Shown in pieces: positions 51,282 to 59,678 of a stretch of 64,000 nucleotides of DNA (within the stretch, counting starts at the first letter, position 1; each line of letters opens with the position of its first letter). Source of the DNA: OMII01 sp947467385. GTDB lineage: Bacteria; Bdellovibrionota_C; UBA2361; OMII01. Made by a program: the position numbers and the translations under genes. The stretch lies in the NCBI GenBank assembly GCA_044360075.1, contig JBIKLA010000002.1, forward strand, positions 1 to 64,000, in the 5' to 3' direction. Below the pieces are notes generated by a model, which was not told where the DNA came from, made no database searches, and saw only the letters and a program-made list of their open reading frames with translations.

Positions 51282-52175
51282 TTAGCGAAACATCCTCTTA
51301 AAACGATCGCGCACGTAGACACTCACCATATTGAGCCCCAGCGTGAGAACAAACAACATCATCGCAACGGCGAAGAGCGTGTGGTACTCAAGGGTGCCAT
51401 GCGGCGTGTCGCCAAGCGAAACCTGCACGATATACGCCGTCATCGTCTCCACCGGCTGCAGCGGATCGAGGTGCAGCATCGGCTGCTGTCCGGCCGCTAT
51501 CGCAACTATCATCGTTTCGCCAACAGCACGCGATGCCGCGAGGATAAAGGCTGCAGTGATGCCCCCGATGGCGGCCGGCAGCACCGCCCCGACGATCATC
51601 TGGAGTTTTGAGGCCCCCAGCGCATAGGCACCCTCGCGCAGGCTCTTGGGCACAGTAAATATCGCGTCCTCGCTCAGCGACGCGACCATCGGCAGGATCA
51701 TGATCCCCATGACCAGCCCCGCGCTAAGCGCGTTGAAGGATCCCATGGACGGAAACACCAACTGGAGAATCGGCGTGACGAAGAGGAGCGCAAAGTAGCC
51801 GTACACGATTGTCGGGATGCCCGCCAGAATCTCGAGGAGCGGCTTGAGGATTCTGCGGCTGCGCTCGCTCGCAAACTCGCTTAGGTACACCGCAATGACG
51901 AGCCCCGCCGGAACGGAGAGCGACAGGGCAATCGCCGACGTCAACACGGTGCCGCACACGAGCGGCCAGATGCCGAAGCGCTTGTCGAGGAAGAGCGGGG
52001 TCCACTCGGTGTCGAGCAGGAACTGGTGGAGCGAAACATTCTGGAAGAAGAGCGCGCTCTCTACCACCAGCACGATAATAATGCCGGCGGTGGTGAGAAG
52101 GGACACGGAGCTGCAGGCAAAAAGAAACGCCTCAATAATCCTCTCCCGCAAAGCCCTGTCCGCTCTTGCCTTCAC
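51282..52175 (-). CDS. pstC: Phosphate ABC transporter permease PstC
   Basis: This 297-residue inner-membrane protein has six TM helices. The EAA loop reads LREGAYALGASKLQMIVGAV. YLSEFASERSRRILKPLLEI in the first cytoplasmic loop matches PstC. It directly abuts pstA (no gap) and lies 7 bp after pstS. With PstA it forms the channel for phosphate delivered by PstS. Confidence 0.95.
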   Translation of the reverse strand: MKARADRALRERIIEAFLFACSSVSLLTTAGIIIVLVVESALFFQNVSLHQFLLDTEWTPLFLDKRFGIWPLVCGTVLTSAIALSLSVPAGLVIAVYLSEFASERSRRILKPLLEILAGIPTIVYGYFALLFVTPILQLVFPSMGSFNALSAGLVMGIMILPMVASLSEDAIFTVPKSLREGAYALGASKLQMIVGAVLPAAIGGITAAFILAASRAVGETMIVAIAAGQQPMLHLDPLQPVETMTAYIVQVSLGDTPHGTLEYHTLFAVAMMLFVLTLGLNMVSVYVRDRFKRMFR

Positions 52176-52182
52176 GCAATCC

Positions 52183-53187
52183 TTATCTCTGGATTAAGGC
52201 TTCCTGCAGGGTCATGGTCGAGGTGACCTTACCGCCGTACATCGAGCCGACGCGCCCGTCCTGCAGCCTCGCCTGAACAAGGGTCATGAGCTGTGCCGGA
52301 AGGGGGATGTAGCCGACATCCTTCGAAAGCTCAGGCACATTTTTAAGGTAGAAGGCAACATACTTCTGCACCTCGGGGCGCTCAAGCGCGTCCCTTCGCA
52401 CGTATATGAAGAGCGGGCGCGAGAGCGGGCGGTATGTCCCAGCCACAACGGTCTGTTCAGATGGAAGCTGCGGCCCTGCGCCGTTGCCTGCGTCCTCATC
52501 GTCGATCGGGACAGCCCTAATCCGGCTTTTGTTGCTCTCGTAGTAGGCGACACCGAAGTATCCGAGCGCACCATCATTGCCCATCACGCCGGTCACAATA
52601 ACATTATCGTCCTCGCTGCTCGTGTAGTCTCCCCGGCTGGCTTTCTCCTTGCCGACAATCGCCTCCGTAAAGTAGTCGAAGGTCCCTGAGTCCGTGCCGG
52701 CACCGAAAAGCTTGAGCGGCTTGTCCGGGAAGGCCGGCCGCACATCGCTCCACTTCATTATCTTGCCCTGCGACTCGGGTGCCCAGATCTTGGCGAGCTC
52801 CTTGACCGTGAGGTCATTCGCCCAGGTATTTTTCGGATTAACAACTATCGAGAGCGCGTCGTACGCTATGGGCAGCTCGAAGAAGGTGATGCCGTTCTTC
52901 GCCGCCTGCTCCGCCTCGGATGCCTTGATTGGGCGCGACGCGTCGACGATGTCTATCTCGCCCGCAACAAATTTCTTGAAGCCGCCGCCCGTACCGGACA
53001 CGCCCACCGTCACCTTGGCGCCAGGCTCCTCCCGCTGATACTCCTCCGAGACCGCCTCGGAGATCGGGAATACCGTGCTTGATCCATCGACCTTTATGAC
53101 TTGCCCGGCAGACGCTGGGGATGCTTTTGCCTCGGTGGCGAAAAAAAACAGGGGGAGAAGCGCTGCCAAGAACCGGGCGGGTTGCAT
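52183..53187 (-). CDS. pstS: Phosphate-binding periplasmic protein PstS
   Basis: The 334 residues carry a signal peptide (cleavage near ATEAKASP). Phosphate-binding motifs are VDGSSTVFPISEAV near the N-terminus, VGVSGTGGGFKKF, and AGTDSGTFDYF with the Thr/Ser/Asp contacts. I chose the ATG at 53185-53187 with AAGGATGG upstream; the longer frame to 53226 is not signal-like. PstS is the first gene of the pst unit, 132 bp after phoR. I looked for Pho boxes in that gap and saw none clear enough to report. Confidence 0.95.
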   Translation of the reverse strand: MQPARFLAALLPLFFFATEAKASPASAGQVIKVDGSSTVFPISEAVSEEYQREEPGAKVTVGVSGTGGGFKKFVAGEIDIVDASRPIKASEAEQAAKNGITFFELPIAYDALSIVVNPKNTWANDLTVKELAKIWAPESQGKIMKWSDVRPAFPDKPLKLFGAGTDSGTFDYFTEAIVGKEKASRGDYTSSEDDNVIVTGVMGNDGALGYFGVAYYESNKSRIRAVPIDDEDAGNGAGPQLPSEQTVVAGTYRPLSRPLFIYVRRDALERPEVQKYVAFYLKNVPELSKDVGYIPLPAQLMTLVQARLQDGRVGSMYGGKVTSTMTLQEALIQR

Positions 53188-53319
53188 ATGCCATCCTTCA
53201 CAAAATATCCGCCCTTTTTGTATCATGCCTAGCAGGGCGTTTCGCCTGATCGGCAGGTTAGAGTTGTGTTAGGCGAGACCGCCCGACTTGCGTGTCAACG
53301 AGAAGGTGATTGAGCACTA

Positions 53320-54738
53320 TTATTTAGCGCTACCGTCGGAAGAGGAATCAGGTGCCGAGAGCGACAGAGGAGATTTCAGAACGAGCGAGAAGGTTGATCC
53401 CTTGCCGAGAACGCTGTCTACCTCAACCTTGCCGCCGTGCACCTGCGCAATGTGCTTGACGATCGAGAGGCCGAGGCCGGTGCCGCCCATCTGCCTGCTG
53501 CGGCCCTGATCAACGCGGTAGAAGCGCTCGAATAGCCGGGGCAAGTGCTGCTTGTCGATCCCCGGCCCAGTGTCCGAAACCGTGAGCCTCACGAGCTCGC
53601 CTTCTGGCCGGGCCGAGATAGTGACATGTGCCTGGTTGTCGGAGTACTTAATCGCATTATCGATCAGGTTAACGAGCGCCTGCTCAATCAAGTTCTCCTT
53701 TGCCAGTATCTGCACGTCCTCAGGTACCTCCACAGACACCTGCGCTTTGCGCTCTGCGGCGCGCAGCGAGCACGCCTCCACCGCCGCCCGCGCGACTGCC
53801 GCGGCCGAGCACACCTCGAGGCCAAGCTCCTCGCCCTCCTCCCGCGCCTCAAGCTGCGCAAGCGTAAGAAGGTCAGAGAATATTGCGTTGAGGCGGTCGG
53901 AGTGCTTGGCGATTATCCCCAGGAACTTCTTGAGCGACTCAGGCTCATTCATCGCTCCGTCCATCAGGGTCTCAACGAAGCCCTTGATTGAGGTAATCGG
54001 GGTGCGCAGCTCATGCGACACGTTTGCCACGAAGTCTCGGCGCACATTCTCAAGCTTCTGAATGCGGGTAGTGTCGTGAAACACGAAGAGCCTATCATTA
54101 ACGGCAACCTGATCATCGATGAGCGGAGATGTGTACACCTCAAGGATCCGCTCCTCTGCGCCGTGAAGCGAGATCACCCGCGAGCGGGGCGCCGGAGAGC
54201 TGAGCGATTGCGTAATAAAGCGCTGAAGCTCCGCGTGGCGAATCACCTCCTGGAAAAGCCTTCCCTCGCACTCCTTGACCGAGATGTCGAGCAGGGCGCG
54301 CGCAGCGTCGTTTACCCTGCGAATTCGGCCGTCGCCGTCAACGGTCACAACACCCTCTATCATGCTTCTTAAGATCGCGTCCTGCTCGGCGCTCAGCCGA
54401 CTGAGCGCCTCAAGCCTCTTCTGCACCCGGCTCGCCATCGCGTTGAATGTGGCGGAAAAGCGGACCAACTCGACTATGCGGGAGGGATAAATGCGCGAGC
54501 TGAGGTCACCCTCGGCAAGCCGCTCAGCAACGCGAGTGAACCGGTCAATCGACAGCGCGAGCCTGCTGGTGACCAGCACGCTGCCGACGACGCATACGAG
54601 GAACGAGACTCCAACAGCGGCCCACAGGTCTGGGCTGGCCCCCTGCTCCACAAGCACATACAGGACGAGCGGCGCGATGCTCGCGACAACGAGGGCAACA
54701 AAACGCAGTGTCAGGCCTGAAACGGGGATCCTCACCAT
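53320..54738 (-). CDS. phoR: Phosphate regulon sensor kinase PhoR
   Basis: This 472-residue inner-membrane kinase has two N-terminal TM helices (about 10-27 and 35-57), a HAMP-like linker, and a PAS region (about 110-200) containing ILRSMIEGVVTVDGDGRI. The H-box SHELRTP carries His242. The HATPase_c domain has DTGPGI and GTGLGLSIVKH. The PAS domain and missing large periplasmic loop are typical of PhoR, which senses phosphate through PstSCAB-PhoU. It lies 65 bp after phoB. Confidence 0.93.
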   Translation of the reverse strand: MVRIPVSGLTLRFVALVVASIAPLVLYVLVEQGASPDLWAAVGVSFLVCVVGSVLVTSRLALSIDRFTRVAERLAEGDLSSRIYPSRIVELVRFSATFNAMASRVQKRLEALSRLSAEQDAILRSMIEGVVTVDGDGRIRRVNDAARALLDISVKECEGRLFQEVIRHAELQRFITQSLSSPAPRSRVISLHGAEERILEVYTSPLIDDQVAVNDRLFVFHDTTRIQKLENVRRDFVANVSHELRTPITSIKGFVETLMDGAMNEPESLKKFLGIIAKHSDRLNAIFSDLLTLAQLEAREEGEELGLEVCSAAAVARAAVEACSLRAAERKAQVSVEVPEDVQILAKENLIEQALVNLIDNAIKYSDNQAHVTISARPEGELVRLTVSDTGPGIDKQHLPRLFERFYRVDQGRSRQMGGTGLGLSIVKHIAQVHGGKVEVDSVLGKGSTFSLVLKSPLSLSAPDSSSDGSAK

Positions 54739-54803
54739 GTGAATCCACGTTTTACCCCACTTCCCGAATTTTGCACACTCATAAGGGCTGGTGCGACCTC
54801 GGG

Positions 54804-55487
54804 TTAGCCCTTAAACCGGTATCCCACTCCGCGCACTGTCTCGATGTAGGCGCCATAGCTACCAAGCTTTTTGCGCAGGCCCACCACCTGCACGTCAACG
54901 GAACGGTCAGTTACCGGATAGTCGTCACCATGAACCCCATCAACGATCTGGTCCCGCGTAAACACCACTCCCGGCTGCCGCATGAGGAAGTGAAGCAGCT
55001 TAAATTCGGTGTTGGTAAGCTCGGTAAGCGCATTGTCGATGTGCACTTCGCGGCGAACGGGGTTGACCACGAGCCCATCGAGCCGCACGAGCGCCTGCTG
55101 ATCGGCCGGCCCAGCCTTGCCCCTGCGCAGCACGCTCTTGATACGCGCCAAAAGCACGCGAGGGCTGAACGGCTTTGAGATGTAGTCGTCGGCCCCGAGC
55201 TCAAGCCCCGACACAACGTCCGGCTCCTCTCCCCGTGCGCTCACCATCACGATCGGTATGCTTTTGAAGGCGGGATCCATCTTGAGCTTTCGGCAAACCT
55301 CAAGGCCGTCTATTCCGGGAAGCATCAGGTCAAGAATAATGAGGTCGGGCTTGAGGCTCCCCACGAGCGAGAGCCCCTCCTCTCCCGTAGCCGCACAGGT
55401 TACACGATACCCGTCCTTCGCGAGGTTGTACTGAATCAGCTCCCGAATATCCTCTTCGTCATCAACAACTAAGATCGATTCTTTCAT
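54804..55487 (-). CDS. phoB: Phosphate regulon response regulator PhoB
   Basis: The 227 residues form an OmpR/PhoB-type regulator. The receiver (about 1-120) has VVDDEED, phospho-Asp near 53 in LDLMLPGIDG and Lys in SKPFSPR. The C-terminal winged helix includes LTNTEFKLLHFLMRQPGVVF and the terminal VRGVGYRF. The start ATG at 55485-55487 is chosen over an upstream in-frame codon because it gives the standard MKESILVVDD. It is the first gene of the phosphate cluster and is divergent from ridA. Confidence 0.95.
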   Translation of the reverse strand: MKESILVVDDEEDIRELIQYNLAKDGYRVTCAATGEEGLSLVGSLKPDLIILDLMLPGIDGLEVCRKLKMDPAFKSIPIVMVSARGEEPDVVSGLELGADDYISKPFSPRVLLARIKSVLRRGKAGPADQQALVRLDGLVVNPVRREVHIDNALTELTNTEFKLLHFLMRQPGVVFTRDQIVDGVHGDDYPVTDRSVDVQVVGLRKKLGSYGAYIETVRGVGYRFKG

Positions 55488-55663
55488 CGCAGCCTGTCTG
55501 TAGGAGCCCAAAAGTTCCCGCAGTCATACAATTTTTTGCCGTAATTGTACCCCCCTGAGAGGCCCCTCACCGAATTTTAACGGGAGGGAATTGCCCCTTC
55601 TCAAGGCCTTGCAGTCGGCATATCGTATCGCCGAACCGAGAGCAACGCTCCAGGGAGCACCTT

Positions 55664-56059
55664 ATGAAGAACGCTATCACTCTCTACGACTCATTTCCTG
55701 CCGTTCCCAAGGCAGTGGGCCCCTATTCGCCGGCGGTCCGCGCGGGCGGCATGGCCTTCCTCTCCGGCCAGGTGGGGCTTAACCCCGACACAATGCAGCT
55801 CGTGGGGCCCGGGATCGAGGAGCAAACCTCTCAGGTGCTCAAGAACTTGCGCTCTGTGCTTGCCGGGCTCGGGCTTGAGTTTTCCGATGTCGTCAAGACG
55901 ACGATCTTCCTGACCGACCTAGCAAACTTTCAGGCCGTCAACATGCTCTATGGGGAGGCCCTCGGCGGGCATAAACCCGCCCGCTCCACGTTTCAGGTAA
56001 GCGGCCTGCCGCTTGGGGCGATCGTTGAGATCGAGATGATCGCCCTCGACCGCGCATAG
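55664..56059 (+). CDS. ridA: RidA-family enamine/imine deaminase
   Basis: The 131 residues match RidA proteins that hydrolyse reactive 2-aminoacrylate and related imines released by PLP dehydratases. Visible motifs are GPYSPAVRAGGMAFLSGQVGL, KNLRSVLAGLGLEFSDVVK and the C-terminal ARSTFQVSGLPLGAIVEIE, with the conserved Arg and Glu of the active site. The threonine dehydratase-like enzyme at 30.7 kb could supply such intermediates, but they are not linked on the chromosome. Confidence 0.95.
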   Translation: MKNAITLYDSFPAVPKAVGPYSPAVRAGGMAFLSGQVGLNPDTMQLVGPGIEEQTSQVLKNLRSVLAGLGLEFSDVVKTTIFLTDLANFQAVNMLYGEALGGHKPARSTFQVSGLPLGAIVEIEMIALDRA

Positions 56060-56080
56060 CAAAAAGCAGCGCAGGGCTCG

Positions 56081-56944
56081 CTAGCCGTTGAGCCTGTACT
56101 TCCGGTGTGCGGCCCGCATGACCGCCATCTGCCGCTTTGTGAAGACGTGGTTGCAGTCGTCGCCTGTGTAGTCCATGAAGTTCTGGACCGGATCGAGGCC
56201 GGGCTTCGTCGGACAGGTGTCGTACCGCCTGCACTGGTAGTGCTCAACCTTCTCGAACGGGGTATCCGAAATGCCGTCGCCGTTTCCGCGACAGCCATTG
56301 GGCTCGGGGGCAAAGGTATGAAGGAGCCCCATGAAATGCCCCATCTCGTGAGCGATGGTGTCGGTGTCGTTGCTGAGGCGGCCGCCAACCATGCAGTCAT
56401 AGCTCAGGAAGAGCGCCTCGTTCGGGTTCTCAGAGTACGGCAGATCCGCGATCCCGCACAGCCCCTCAAGCTGGCCGATGTAGACGTTGACGCCGTGACG
56501 CACGCCAGTGTTCTGGGAGCCGGCGATCTCGTCATAGAGATACTCCTCAGTTTCTGAAATGACCGCCCACTCGTTGTTGACAACCGTCTCTGTCGACTGA
56601 AGCCGGAATTGGAAGCCTGCCTTCACAAAAGCGCGGTTGAGCACCTGGATTGTCCTGCTGATGCGGGTCGGGGTAACGGGGTTGCTCCCGCTGGAGCTCT
56701 GAAGGATGTGCACGTACACCGGCACGACGATCGCGTCCTTAGTCTCGGCCGGCTTCGATTGAAGCTGCCTGATGATAGTAAAGACCTCAGCTGACATCAC
56801 GCCCGGGGGCACCTTCACCGGGCACCGCCTCATGCTCTCTTCCTCGCTCAGGGTTCCGGCTTGGCCGAGGGCCGGCGCCGGCACAGCCGAAAGCCACGTA
56901 CACATAAGCGCAACGAGAAGGCGGCGGACATTGGCGCAAGACAT
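56081..56944 (-). CDS. Secreted M43-like (pappalysin) metalloprotease
   Basis: This 287-residue protein has a signal peptide ending near residue 28. The catalytic segment HEMGHFMGLLHTF starts at His199, with the third His in LLH. FMDYTGDDCNHVFTKRQ provides the Met-turn-like region seen in M43 proteases. GCRGNGDGISDTP is the family's typical pre-zinc loop. It is compact, with no extra C-terminal domain. No co-transcribed neighbour is clear. Confidence 0.85.
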   Translation of the reverse strand: MSCANVRRLLVALMCTWLSAVPAPALGQAGTLSEEESMRRCPVKVPPGVMSAEVFTIIRQLQSKPAETKDAIVVPVYVHILQSSSGSNPVTPTRISRTIQVLNRAFVKAGFQFRLQSTETVVNNEWAVISETEEYLYDEIAGSQNTGVRHGVNVYIGQLEGLCGIADLPYSENPNEALFLSYDCMVGGRLSNDTDTIAHEMGHFMGLLHTFAPEPNGCRGNGDGISDTPFEKVEHYQCRRYDTCPTKPGLDPVQNFMDYTGDDCNHVFTKRQMAVMRAAHRKYRLNG

Positions 56945-57290
56945 ACGGATGGGGCTCCATGGAAGCGGGACTTGGCTCCCGCGCCAAATGCCGAACTCCT
57001 AAGAATGCTGTCCCGAGCCCGCGATGGCAACAAGTTTCCCAAGCCAACGAGCGGCAGCGCCTTCATTCATATACTTAAGCCGTGCCTCATCAGCGGCTTT
57101 AAGCAGGCAAGTAGCCGCTGCGGTGACTTTTGTCACGCGCCGGATCTTCCGCGAGTTGCGCGCATAACTCCGCGTACGAGCATGTCGGCGTGCCATCCAG
57201 AGGTCGAACGCGCCCCGACCCTTCAGCCGAGGCACCAGAAAAGCGAGTTCCACTCTTGCCAATTCGCGAGATTGGTATACCGTCCTTTGC
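56945..57290. other. Intergenic region upstream of the leuA leader
   Basis: No reading frame with good signals is seen. Just before the leader ORF, TTGCCA (57258-57263) and TATACC (57276-57281) with a 12-nt spacing are a possible but non-standard promoter. If used, transcription would begin almost at the leader ATG. Confidence 0.3.
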
Positions 57291-57371
57291 ATGTTCGCAT
57301 TGTTTAGCAACCTTTTCGCGCTCGGGCTCCTCCTTAGTCTGCTCCGTCAGGGTTGCTTGGCTTTGCGTTAA
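57291..57371 (+). CDS. Possible leucine-rich leader peptide of leuA
   Basis: This 26-codon frame (MFALFSNLFALGLLLSLLRQ then GCLALR) has ten Leu codons, six of them in the eight-codon stretch LGLLLSLL. It lies 148 bp upstream of leuA, the position expected for an attenuation leader that senses leucyl-tRNA. There is no good Shine-Dalgarno sequence, though the possible -10 box 9 nt upstream would permit leaderless translation. Chance is not excluded. Confidence 0.5.
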   Translation: MFALFSNLFALGLLLSLLRQGCLALR

Positions 57372-57380
57372 ACCCAACAA

Positions 57381-57500
57381 GAGCCAGCAGCCCGGATGGG
57401 GCGGTTGGCTCGGATCGAATCCACTCAATCCCCTCTTCCCTCATTTTGCTGACTGACTCTTGTCAACGGGCGCCGTGTGCTTGTGTGCGCACGCGCGCCC
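57381..57500 (+). promoter_or_regulatory. Candidate leuA attenuator region
   Basis: Two stems follow the leader frame. GAGCCA/TGGCTC pair at 57381-57411. GGGCGCCGTGTGC (57468-57480) pairs with GCGCACG-C-GCGCCC (57487-57500), with one bulged base. The second ends 10 nt before the leuA ribosome-binding site and has no U-run. It would therefore more likely block translation initiation than terminate transcription. Confidence 0.4.
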
Positions 57501-57519
57501 ATAACGCTTGAGCAGGAGA

Positions 57520-59226
57520 ATGCCTGTGACACAACCTGAAAACGCCCGGCGGAGCATGCCGCCCAACGGCAAGTACGCCCCATACCACTCCCGATTTGCA
57601 GCCGACCTGCCAGACCGCACCTGGCCAGACGCGCAGCTCCTCAAGGCGCCCGAGCTCTGCAGCGTTGACCTGCGCGACGGCAACCAGGCCCTGCGATGTC
57701 CCATGACGGTGGATAAAAAGCTTAAGCTGTACAATGCGCTGCTTAAGGTGGGCTTTCGGCAGATCGAGATCGGCTACCCCTCCGCATCCGCCGTCGAGGG
57801 CGAGTTTGCCCGCGCGCTGGTCCAGGAGAAGCGCATACCTCATGGCGTCAAGCCGCAGGTGCTCACGGCCACGGCAGAGAAGCTTATCCGCGGAACCTTT
57901 GACGCCATCAAGGGCGGGCCAGAGACGATTGTCCACGTGTACAACTCAACATCGAGGCTGCAGCGGGACATCGTCTTCAAGATGTCAAAAGATGAGACGA
58001 TCGAGAGGGCCGTCGCGGCAACGAAGCTCGTGCGGCACCTCGCCGACAAGACCAGCACGCCCGTGCAGTACCAGTACTCGCCGGAGAGCTTCTCTGGGAC
58101 GGAGCGCGAGTTCGCTCTCGATGTGTGCAACGCGGTGATCGAGGCGTGGGAGGCAACGCTCACCCGCCCTATCATCATCAACCTTCCTTCGACCGTCGAG
58201 ATGAGCATGCCAAACGTGTTCGCGGATCTGGTCGAGTGGGTGTCGCGGCACCTGAAGCGCCGCGATGCGGTCATACTTTCAGTCCATCCCCACAACGACC
58301 GGGGCACAGCCGTAGCCGCGGCGGAGCTGGCCCTCCTGGCCGGCGCCCAGCGGATCGAAGGGACCCTCTTCGGCAACGGCGAACGGGCAGGCAACCTGGA
58401 CCTCGTGATCCTCGCGCTTAACCTGTACACGCAGGGGATAGATCCGGGGATCTGGCTCGGGGATATGCCGTGGCTTCGGGAGGTGTACGAAAGCACAACC
58501 GGCGAAACCGTCCCGAACCGCCACCCATATTCGGGAGACGCGTCGCCCATCGCCTACTCCGGCACCCATCAGTTGGCGATAAGGCGCTGCCTGAAGCACC
58601 GAGAGACTAACAAGGAGGCCGAGTGGAACGTGGCCTACCTACCGATCGATTTCGCCGACATCGGGCGCTCCTACCGCCCGATCGGCATTAATGGCCTCTC
58701 GGGAAAAAATGGCATGGCATTCGTGCTTGAGACCGACTACGGCGTGCTGCTTCCGAAAGGCATGGAGGAGGAGTTCGCCGCGGTTGTGCAGCCATGGTGC
58801 GACACGACTGGGGTCGACGCGCCGCCAGAGAAGATCTGGTCCGCCTTCCATGAGAGCTTCCTCTGCCCCTCAGGGCCAATCGCTCTCAATGGCATGACCG
58901 CATCGCGAGACGGAGCCAACACCTCGGTGGAGCTTGCCTTGCGCGTGCACGACAGGCTGCTCACGGTGAGCGGCAGCGGCAAGACGCCGCTGTGCGCCGC
59001 TCTCAAGGCGCTTGATGAGATCGGGATTCAGGCGGCTATCCGGCAGCACGAGTCCGCTACCCGCACCGCCGTATCACCGGATGAGCATGTGGCGTTCGTG
59101 CAGATCGAGCGGGACGGCCGTGCCGTGTTTGGTGTGGGGATTAATGCTGACCCCGATACCGCATCGCTCCGGGCGCTCATGGCTGCGGTGAACCGCTCAT
59201 TTCAGGGGAACGGCGCGCCCGGGTAG
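57520..59226 (+). CDS. leuA: 2-isopropylmalate synthase
   Basis: LeuA condenses acetyl-CoA with 2-oxoisovalerate in the first step of leucine synthesis. The 568 residues match the longer type of the family: SVDLRDGNQAL near residue 48, SVHPHNDRGTAVAAAELALL and GNGERAGNLDL in the HMGL-type barrel. A C-terminal LeuA dimer/regulatory domain (about 440-560) binds leucine in related enzymes (LRVHDRLLTVSGSGKTPLCA). The ATG at 57520 is preceded by AGCAGGAG; a TTG at 57508 is in frame. A leader-peptide candidate lies upstream. No other leu genes are nearby. Confidence 0.94.
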   Translation: MPVTQPENARRSMPPNGKYAPYHSRFAADLPDRTWPDAQLLKAPELCSVDLRDGNQALRCPMTVDKKLKLYNALLKVGFRQIEIGYPSASAVEGEFARALVQEKRIPHGVKPQVLTATAEKLIRGTFDAIKGGPETIVHVYNSTSRLQRDIVFKMSKDETIERAVAATKLVRHLADKTSTPVQYQYSPESFSGTEREFALDVCNAVIEAWEATLTRPIIINLPSTVEMSMPNVFADLVEWVSRHLKRRDAVILSVHPHNDRGTAVAAAELALLAGAQRIEGTLFGNGERAGNLDLVILALNLYTQGIDPGIWLGDMPWLREVYESTTGETVPNRHPYSGDASPIAYSGTHQLAIRRCLKHRETNKEAEWNVAYLPIDFADIGRSYRPIGINGLSGKNGMAFVLETDYGVLLPKGMEEEFAAVVQPWCDTTGVDAPPEKIWSAFHESFLCPSGPIALNGMTASRDGANTSVELALRVHDRLLTVSGSGKTPLCAALKALDEIGIQAAIRQHESATRTAVSPDEHVAFVQIERDGRAVFGVGINADPDTASLRALMAAVNRSFQGNGAPG

Positions 59227-59262
59227 GACCGCCAGGAACCAGGGCAATAGAGAAGTCGTACG

Positions 59263-59290
59263 CGGGGCGCTTCCGAAAGGAAGCGCCCCG
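59263..59290 (+). terminator. Hairpin with GAAA loop after leuA
   Basis: CGGGGCGCTTCC and GGAAGCGCCCCG form a perfect 12-bp stem around a GAAA tetraloop, 37 bp after the leuA stop. No U-run follows on either strand, so it could be a Rho-dependent terminator stabiliser or a 3' protective hairpin. Confidence 0.65.
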
Positions 59291-59389
59291 CTACGAGGAA
59301 TCAAACCACAGAACTCGGATCCGACACGCAGATCCCGAACCAACTGCAAAAACCTGCCAGTAGCAAACGGCTAGATACGTCTCTCAGTA

Positions 59390-59418
59390 TGAAAGCCTCA
59401 CAGTGTGAGAGGCTTTCA
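59390..59418 (-). terminator. Hairpin after the 18-residue ORF
   Basis: TGAAAGCCTC and GAGGCTTTCA pair around a 9-nt loop. On the minus strand it begins 12 nt after the stop of the tiny ORF at 59430. There is no U-run. Confidence 0.5.
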
Positions 59419-59429
59419 GTGAGAGAGGC

Positions 59430-59486
59430 TCACACAGCGAGCACCTCCGCTACCACGTTGACAGATTGAATTCCTATAGCCGACAT
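59430..59486 (-). CDS. Possible 18-residue peptide with a perfect Shine-Dalgarno
   Basis: The frame encodes MSAIGIQSVNVVAEVLAV and ends in TGA. The ATG is preceded by GAAAGGAGGTGATCCA, which is complementary to the conserved 3' end of 16S rRNA over about 16 nt and spaced about 4 nt from the core. A hairpin follows. The peptide is short, hydrophobic and of unknown function; it could be a leader or regulatory peptide. Read on the plus strand the same sequence equals the 16S tail, so a non-coding reason is possible. Confidence 0.45.
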   Translation of the reverse strand: MSAIGIQSVNVVAEVLAV

Positions 59487-59678
59487 GGATCACCTCCTTT
59501 CCAACGAGGGCCTCATCCCTATAGGAGAGACGAGTCACCCTTACTAGGCGTCCCAGAAACGGCCGCCTCGAATGAAGCGACCGAACATGTAATTTATGGT
59601 GAAGAGGATGCTGCTTTTTGGCAACTACCAAAATGATCGCTCCCGCACTTTATCGGCACGCGAGCAGCGCCTCTGGCG

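Noticed and set aside
53188..53319. Pho boxes between phoR and pstS
   Set aside because: I looked for the CTGTCAT-like direct repeats on the minus strand and found none clear enough to claim.
56999..57310. A 103-codon minus-strand frame overlapping the leuA leader
   Set aside because: No ribosome-binding site, no recognisable family, and it lies opposite the leader candidate. Not reported as a gene.
59263..59418. An sRNA gene made of the two hairpins after leuA
   Set aside because: Neither hairpin has a U-run and no promoter is evident, so a separate sRNA cannot be supported. The hairpins are listed individually.
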